Assembly (NCBI GenBank): GCA_048013815.1
Contig: CM106585.1
Span: 24,118,001-24,182,000, forward strand
DNA length: 64,000 bases
Origin: Setoptus koraiensis
Taxonomy: Eukaryota > Arthropoda
Direction: 5' to 3'
A program made the translations under genes and the position numbers. The notes beneath the pieces were generated by a model. That model worked only from the letters and a program-made list of their open reading frames with translations, made no database searches and had not been told where the DNA came from. Below, piece after piece: positions 59,350 to 64,000 of the stretch (the first letter of the stretch is position 1; every line of letters begins with the position of its first letter).

Positions 59350-59662
59350 AGGTGCATGCTGTCACTAAACATAGATGATCTGTCTTGTGTCCATTTACCA
59401 GATGTGGTTGCGTAAAAATTCCTATGTCTTTTTCAACAGCATACGATGATCACGCCAATGAATGACGCACTGGCACAAATTCTGTAGTCACTTGCGTTCT
59501 CCAAGTTAGAGAGGCTGTGTATCAAGGCTTTGAAAATGGACGTTCGCTCGCACCCGGCATCTTTCTTCTTTCCCTCTTTCCCCTATTTGACGCATGCGCA
59601 AAGCTACTGCTTCGAACTGTTGTTGTTGAATCCAGGCTGAAGTTCAGCCGCTGAACACACGT
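59350..59662. other. spacer between TFB1M and the HSP70 control region
   Basis: Should include the TFB1M 3' UTR; no clear gene or element recognised. Confidence 0.5.
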
Positions 59663-59685
59663 GAAACTTCAGGAACATTCTAGAA
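59663..59685. promoter_or_regulatory. heat-shock element, five perfect units
   Basis: Alternating GAA and TTC triplets at exact 5-base steps (GAA-TTC-GAA-TTC-GAA) form an ideal binding site for HSF trimers, 223 bases before the HSP70 start codon. Confidence 0.95.
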
Positions 59686-59709
59686 GGAGTGAGCGCACAT
59701 CTGAAAAAG

Positions 59710-59722
59710 TTCGCGAAAGTTC
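59710..59722. promoter_or_regulatory. second heat-shock element, three units
   Basis: TTCGCGAAAGTTC gives three perfect alternating units, with a near match one step upstream, just ahead of the TATA-like box. Confidence 0.93.
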
Positions 59723-59732
59723 CTCGCTCACG

Positions 59733-59739
59733 ATATATA
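59733..59739 (+). promoter_or_regulatory. TATA-like box of HSP70
   Basis: ATATATA 11 bases after the second heat-shock element. A start site about 30 bases downstream would give an A-rich leader of about 140 bases, as is usual for heat-shock mRNAs. Confidence 0.7.
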
Positions 59740-59907
59740 CTTCTTCATCTGCTTGATTTTCTCATATTCACAAAATACAGTAAATCCAATCGTCTAAACC
59801 AATCTAGTTCTAAAATTGCAAAATATAATCCAAAGTAAAAAAGTCTAGGAAACTGAAACTAAACATTACGCTACATCACTTCTGCAGTAATATAAATAAC
59901 TTCTAAA

Positions 59908-61866
59908 ATGTCTACAAACGCCATTGGTATCGATTTGGGAACCACATACTCATGTGTCGGAGTTTTTCAACATGGTAAAGTCGAGATCATCGCCAACGAT
60001 CAAGGTAACCGTACAACACCGAGTTATGTAGGTTTCACCGATTCCGAGCGTCTAATTGGTGACGCTGCCAAAAATCAAGTAGCTATGAATCCTCAAAATA
60101 CAGTCTTCGACGCTAAACGTCTCATTGGTCGTCGCTTCGATGATGCTACCGTTCAATCCGACATGAAATTGTGGCCGTTCACAGTAATCAATGACAACAC
60201 AAAACCCAAAATTCAAGTCGAATTTAAGGGTGAGACAAAATCCTTCTTCCCGGAAGAAATTTCATCGATGGTGCTGACCAAGATGCGCGAAACTGCCGAG
60301 GCTTACCTAGGAAAGAAAGTCACAAATGCAGTCATCACAGTTCCAGCATATTTCAACGACTCGCAACGTCAAGCCACCAAAGATGCTGGTGCAATTGCTG
60401 GTATGAATGTTATGAGAATCATCAATGAGCCCACTGCTGCAGCTATTGCATATGGATTGGACAAGAAGGGAGGCAAAGAAAAGAACATTTTAATTTTTGA
60501 CCTTGGTGGTGGAACATTCGATGTGTCAGTGTTGTCCATTGACGATGGTGTGTTTGAGGTGAAAGCAACCGCTGGAGATACTCACTTGGGTGGTGAGGAC
60601 TTCGACAACAGAATGGTGAATCACTTTGTACAAGAATTCAAACGAAAACACAAGAAAGATATTACAGGTAACAAGAGAGCCGTTCGTCGTTTGAGGACAG
60701 CCTGTGAACGAGCCAAGAGAACATTGTCATCATCTACTCAAGCTAGTATTGAAATTGATTCACTATTTGAGGGTATCGACTTTTACTCAAACATCACCCG
60801 TGCTAGATTCGAGGAATTGTGCGCTGATTTGTTCCGATCAACTCTAGACCCAGTCGAGAAATCTCTTCGTGATGCAAAGATTGATAAAGCCAGTATCCAA
60901 GAGATCGTCTTGGTCGGAGGTTCTACTCGTATCCCAAAGGTTCAAAAGCTTTTACAAGATTTCTTCAACGGAAAAGAACTCAACAAGAGTATCAATCCAG
61001 ATGAGGCCGTAGCCTATGGTGCCGCAGTACAAGCAGCCATTCTTAGCGGTGACAAATCTGAGGCTGTACAAGATCTGCTACTTTTGGATGTTACACCACT
61101 ATCACTTGGTATTGAAACTGCTGGTGGAGTGATGACGACATTAATCAAAAGAAATGCAACTATTCCAACTAAGCACTCACAGATATTCACAACATACAGC
61201 GACAACCAACCTGGTGTGTTGATTCAAGTGTATGAAGGAGAGCGTGCTATGACCCGCGACAACAATATGTTGGGCAAATTCGAACTATCTGGAATCCCAC
61301 CGGCACCAAGAGGAGTTCCACAAGTTGAAGTGACATTCGATATAGACGCCAACGGTATCTTGAATGTATCTGCTGTTGACAAGAGCACAGGTAAACAAAA
61401 CAAGATAACCATTACCAATGATAAGGGTCGCCTATCTAAAGAAGATATTGAGCGCATGGTACAAGAAGCAGAGAAATTCAAAGAGGATGACGAGAAACAA
61501 AAGGATCGTATCAAAGCCAAGAATGATCTTGAGTCGTTTGCATTTAACCTAAAACAAACGTGTGAGGATGAAAAGCTCAAAGACAAGATACCTGCAGAAG
61601 ACCGTAAGAGTTTAGAGGAGAAAGTGAAAGAAACATTGGCCTGGTTAGATGCAAATCAAATGGCTGAAGCTGAAGAATTCGCTCATCATCAGAAAGAATT
61701 AGAGCAACTCTCAGCTCCCATCATGACCAAGATGTACCAAGCTGCAGGTGGACCAGGTGGTGCCGGAGGTTTCCCAGGTGCAGGTGGATTCCCCGGTGCT
61801 GGTGGCGAGGCTGGAGCAGCAGGTGCTGGAGCCAAGAGCGGTCCCACAATCGAAGAGGTAGATTAA
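59908..61866 (+). CDS. Hsp70: cytosolic heat shock protein 70, inducible
   Basis: An ATP-driven chaperone that binds exposed hydrophobic stretches of client proteins with J-domain partners. Complete at 652 residues. ATPase domain motifs: IDLGTTYS (8-15), [12 protein letters not shown] (196-207), [14 protein letters not shown] (333-346). The interdomain linker is around [13 protein letters not shown] (389-401). The substrate-binding domain follows, then a lid ending in GGFPG-type repeats and the EEVD terminus (649-652) that docks TPR co-chaperones and marks the cytosolic/nuclear form. Lack of introns plus two strong heat-shock elements point to the stress-inducible class, since intronless genes escape splicing block during heat shock. 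Frames in other registers across it are shadows. Confidence 0.99.
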   Translation: MSTNAIGIDLGTTYSCVGVFQHGKVEIIANDQGNRTTPSYVGFTDSERLIGDAAKNQVAMNPQNTVFDAKRLIGRRFDDATVQSDMKLWPFTVINDNTKPKIQVEFKGETKSFFPEEISSMVLTKMRETAEAYLGKKVTNAVITVPAYFNDSQRQATKDAGAIAGMNVMRIINEPTAAAIAYGLDKKGGKEKNILIFDLGGGTFDVSVLSIDDGVFEVKATAGDTHLGGEDFDNRMVNHFVQEFKRKHKKDITGNKRAVRRLRTACERAKRTLSSSTQASIEIDSLFEGIDFYSNITRARFEELCADLFRSTLDPVEKSLRDAKIDKASIQEIVLVGGSTRIPKVQKLLQDFFNGKELNKSINPDEAVAYGAAVQAAILSGDKSEAVQDLLLLDVTPLSLGIETAGGVMTTLIKRNATIPTKHSQIFTTYSDNQPGVLIQVYEGERAMTRDNNMLGKFELSGIPPAPRGVPQVEVTFDIDANGILNVSAVDKSTGKQNKITITNDKGRLSKEDIERMVQEAEKFKEDDEKQKDRIKAKNDLESFAFNLKQTCEDEKLKDKIPAEDRKSLEEKVKETLAWLDANQMAEAEEFAHHQKELEQLSAPIMTKMYQAAGGPGGAGGFPGAGGFPGAGGEAGAAGAGAKSGPTIEEVD

Positions 61867-62568
61867 AAAGACCCGCGATGAGTCAACACAATAATGATCA
61901 CAAATTTTCTTATCGCTGTATATAATCATGAATATTTAACTGTTTGAATTTAGTATTAGAAATAAATTTGCACTATATCAAACAATCCAATTTTGGTCTA
62001 TTCTCGTTACTTTAAATCATTATCCTTGAATTGATAGAATGGAAAACAAAAACAGAAGGTACAGATTGTTTTATTATATCTATTACAATTCATTTTTGTT
62101 TGATCTATCGGACAACATAATCTGTACGATATAAATTAGATTTACATGATGTATGACTGTAGAAAATATTCAACCTTCTCCTTTGGCCTAAAACGTCTAT
62201 CGCTGAAACTATCGCATATCGTATTATTTCGACCCTCCCTCGCCTCGGAGGTTCGAATTCTTGGCTGGACATTGGAGCCTCAGATGGGATCACCTTAATC
62301 AGAAATGACTTCGGACTGAAAAAGAAGGAAAAAAAATTGCATCTATGAAATTAATTTCTGTAATACTATATAAGATTTGACATTCAAGGAATAATCAATT
62401 GTAATATATACAATTGCTAGCATAGGGTCGCAGTGTAAGTTTTCTTTTGATCTTATTCGGTACCTGAGACTTGATAAAAGATAACTAGGACTTGATAAAA
62501 TCTAAATAGTTTTGTTATATAAATTTATGGTTTTTGCGGTATTCGTTTCCGATGTACGTTTTTGTTGA
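61867..62568. other. convergent spacer between HSP70 and the Spaetzle-like gene
   Basis: Holds the 3' UTRs of both genes. On the minus strand a complement of AATAAA at about 62070-62075 could end the Spaetzle-like transcript. A 62-codon minus-strand frame at 62105-62293 has no recognised relative and most probably lies in that 3' UTR. Confidence 0.55.
61961..61966 (+). terminator. HSP70 polyadenylation signal
   Basis: Canonical AATAAA 95 bases after the HSP70 stop codon. Confidence 0.85.
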
Positions 62569-64000
62569 CTACAATATTGGGCTTGTGGGTGGTGCTGTCT
62601 TCTTTATAGGATGAACACGACACACACAACCGGCCGGAAATTTAAATAATGCTACTTGAGGGCTTCTTGATGGATCATGTGGGTCGATAGCTATCATTCT
62701 ATGAAGACTGTATCGTTGTTGGCACGTTGAATCATAAAAGGGGGCGATAAACTCGCATGGCGTATTAGGTTGTCTATTAATAAGGTTAAGATAAAGAGCA
62801 GAGATGATTACGAAAATCAGTGTCCGGTTGATTAATGATTGATTCAAGAAACATCTATTCCTATGCCCGTTTGGCTAGCTATATGTATCGATCAAGTATA
62901 CTTACGCGCAGCTCTCAGTTCTAACTTTCTGAGGGAATACGTCAGTGTTAACCACCAGCATCCACTCTCTGGTGATTTCGTCTTTGGCCCAACCAGGCCT
63001 CATAACATCCACTTGCGTCTGGCAAGCAAATTTGCCTCTGGCTGCCTGGTTGTTAGTTGTGTTGAAGTCATCTTTGTGAAGCTCCTGGTCTGAGACAGTC
63101 TGCAATTCTTCGTACATTATTCTCACTGATCTGAAACTTTTCTCAACCGCTTGTCTGACTTCATTCCTGATTAATTAATGTAAAAGAGATAAAAAAGAGG
63201 CATCAATAAAATCATAATTACAACAAGTTAAAACAGAACCAAAAGAATAAAAAAAATCGCCCCTTACATAGGATAGTCTTTCGTGAGGACACAAAAGTTC
63301 TTGCCGGTCAATGTACAATTTGGCACCTGACCATTGGCTAAAGGTTGGTCGGGCCTCCTGATTGTAACACTTGGCCCGTGCTCGAATGTGGGCACCGAAA
63401 TGGAGTTTTGTTTCTCGTCACTGGACAATTGTTGTTGTTGGTTGTTGATATTGTTGTTGGCACCTTGTTGTGATTGTTGTTGCTGCTGTTGTTGCATATC
63501 AATACGAACTGGGTCTCGTTCTGGGCCGCCGGATAGCTGGGATCCGTCGGAGCTGTCGGCGTTAGTTGATATGGTTGCAATTCTCATTCCTGGCTGCTGT
63601 TGCCTGTTACTCTGTTGCATTATTTGCACTTGACCCTGGCTATTTATCATCATAGCCGCCGGACGACCAAACGGAACAGGTTGATTTGTTAACACTGTCA
63701 TTCTATTTGCACCACCAAACTGTCTAATGGCATTATTTTGCATCATTGGTGGCATCATCGGTTGCGATTCCATTTGAGCCATTAATTGATTGCTGAGTTG
63801 TAAACGTTCGCGTTGATTTTGTTTACTAGCAACGGATCTCTGTTCTGTCATGGACATGGGTGTTGGTTGAGACGATGTTTTGGACCTACTGAAATCTGTC
63901 CTTAAACGCGTTGGTATAAATGAGTATTGCTGCTGCTGCAGAGTCTTACTCTTTCTGCCACCCTTGACTTGTCTATTGGTCTCTATAATGGAGTTGTTGC
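62569..64000 (-). CDS. spz-like: Spaetzle-like cystine-knot ligand of Toll receptors (5' end beyond window)
   Basis: Spaetzle proteins are secreted prodomain/cystine-knot dimers that activate Toll receptors in development and immunity. Exons: 63268-64000 (open through the right edge, phase 2 out, TAT|GTAAGG), 62906-63166 (phase 2 out, GC|GTAAGT), 62569-62773 (stop). The first is prodomain: Q/N/M-rich low complexity, then NCTLTGKNFCVLTKDYP, the short conserved cysteine pair upstream of the knot in this family. Exons 2-3 encode the knot: FACQTQV, EWMLVVN, VRTESC, TPCEF, STCQQRY, and FKFPAGCVCRV at the end. The knot has six cysteines; FPAGCVC replaces the usual FPSCCVC. No clear furin RxxR precedes it in this reading (QAARGK does). 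Which paralogue (Spz1-6) is not decidable by eye. Confidence 0.93.

Noticed and set aside
61014-61586. Antisense frames of 63 and 120 codons over HSP70
   Set aside because: Well-known artefact of HSP70 codon usage; no independent evidence of a gene.
62220-62290. tRNA-like B-box (GGTTCGAATTC)
   Set aside because: No T-stem pairing, no A-box at the right distance and no cloverleaf.

Overview
The window is eukaryotic nuclear DNA from an arthropod, most probably a mite or another chelicerate. The coding parts are split by GT-AG introns. The proteins are typical animal ones (formin FHOD, TMEM63, AP-1 mu, DPM3, exosome RRP46, TFB1M, HSP70, Spaetzle). There is also a UDP-glycosyltransferase of the soluble, bacterial-like kind known from mites. 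The chelicerate assignment is inference; the arthropod assignment is firmer because of the Spaetzle-type Toll ligand.

Left two thirds (1-43884, minus strand): a single formin gene of the FHOD/Fhos family fills about 44 kb and runs off the left edge. I rebuilt nine exons from splice signals, reading phase and similarity to FHOD proteins. Two are alternative-looking first exons (43213-43884 and 40704-41648). Small exons then encode the GTPase-binding and FH3/DID parts. The last is one uninterrupted 4380-base exon carrying the rest of DID, a roughly 900-residue low-complexity region, FH1 and most of FH2. Two introns are huge (9.3 and 19.4 kb). They are loaded with CAA/GTT microsatellites, minisatellites and perfect inverted repeats. 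I find no convincing nested gene, but there is one frame-preserving cassette-exon candidate (29206-29502) and one possible alternative last exon (17985-18259).

Right third (44-64 kb): a compact, intron-poor neighbourhood. In order: TMEM63 ion channel (-, four exons), DPM3 (+), AP-1 mu (-), UDP-glycosyltransferase (+), a very short eIF3j-like protein (+), exosome subunit EXOSC5/RRP46 (-), mitochondrial rRNA dimethylase TFB1M (+), an intronless heat-inducible HSP70 (+) with strong heat-shock elements, and the 3' part of a Spaetzle-like Toll ligand (-), which runs off the right edge. DPM3/AP1M, eIF3j/EXOSC5 and HSP70/Spaetzle are convergent pairs; EXOSC5 and TFB1M diverge from a shared 0.5 kb spacer. 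The genes do not form one pathway: they are housekeeping, trafficking, stress and signalling functions placed side by side.

The points most worth a second look are the shared, inverted 5' coding sequence of the eIF3j-like and EXOSC5 genes, the mini-eIF3j itself, the alternative exons of Fhos, the probable horizontal origin of the glycosyltransferase, the six-cysteine Spaetzle domain, and several precise intronic repeats. No transposase, reverse transcriptase, viral remnant, tRNA, rRNA or CRISPR array was recognised.
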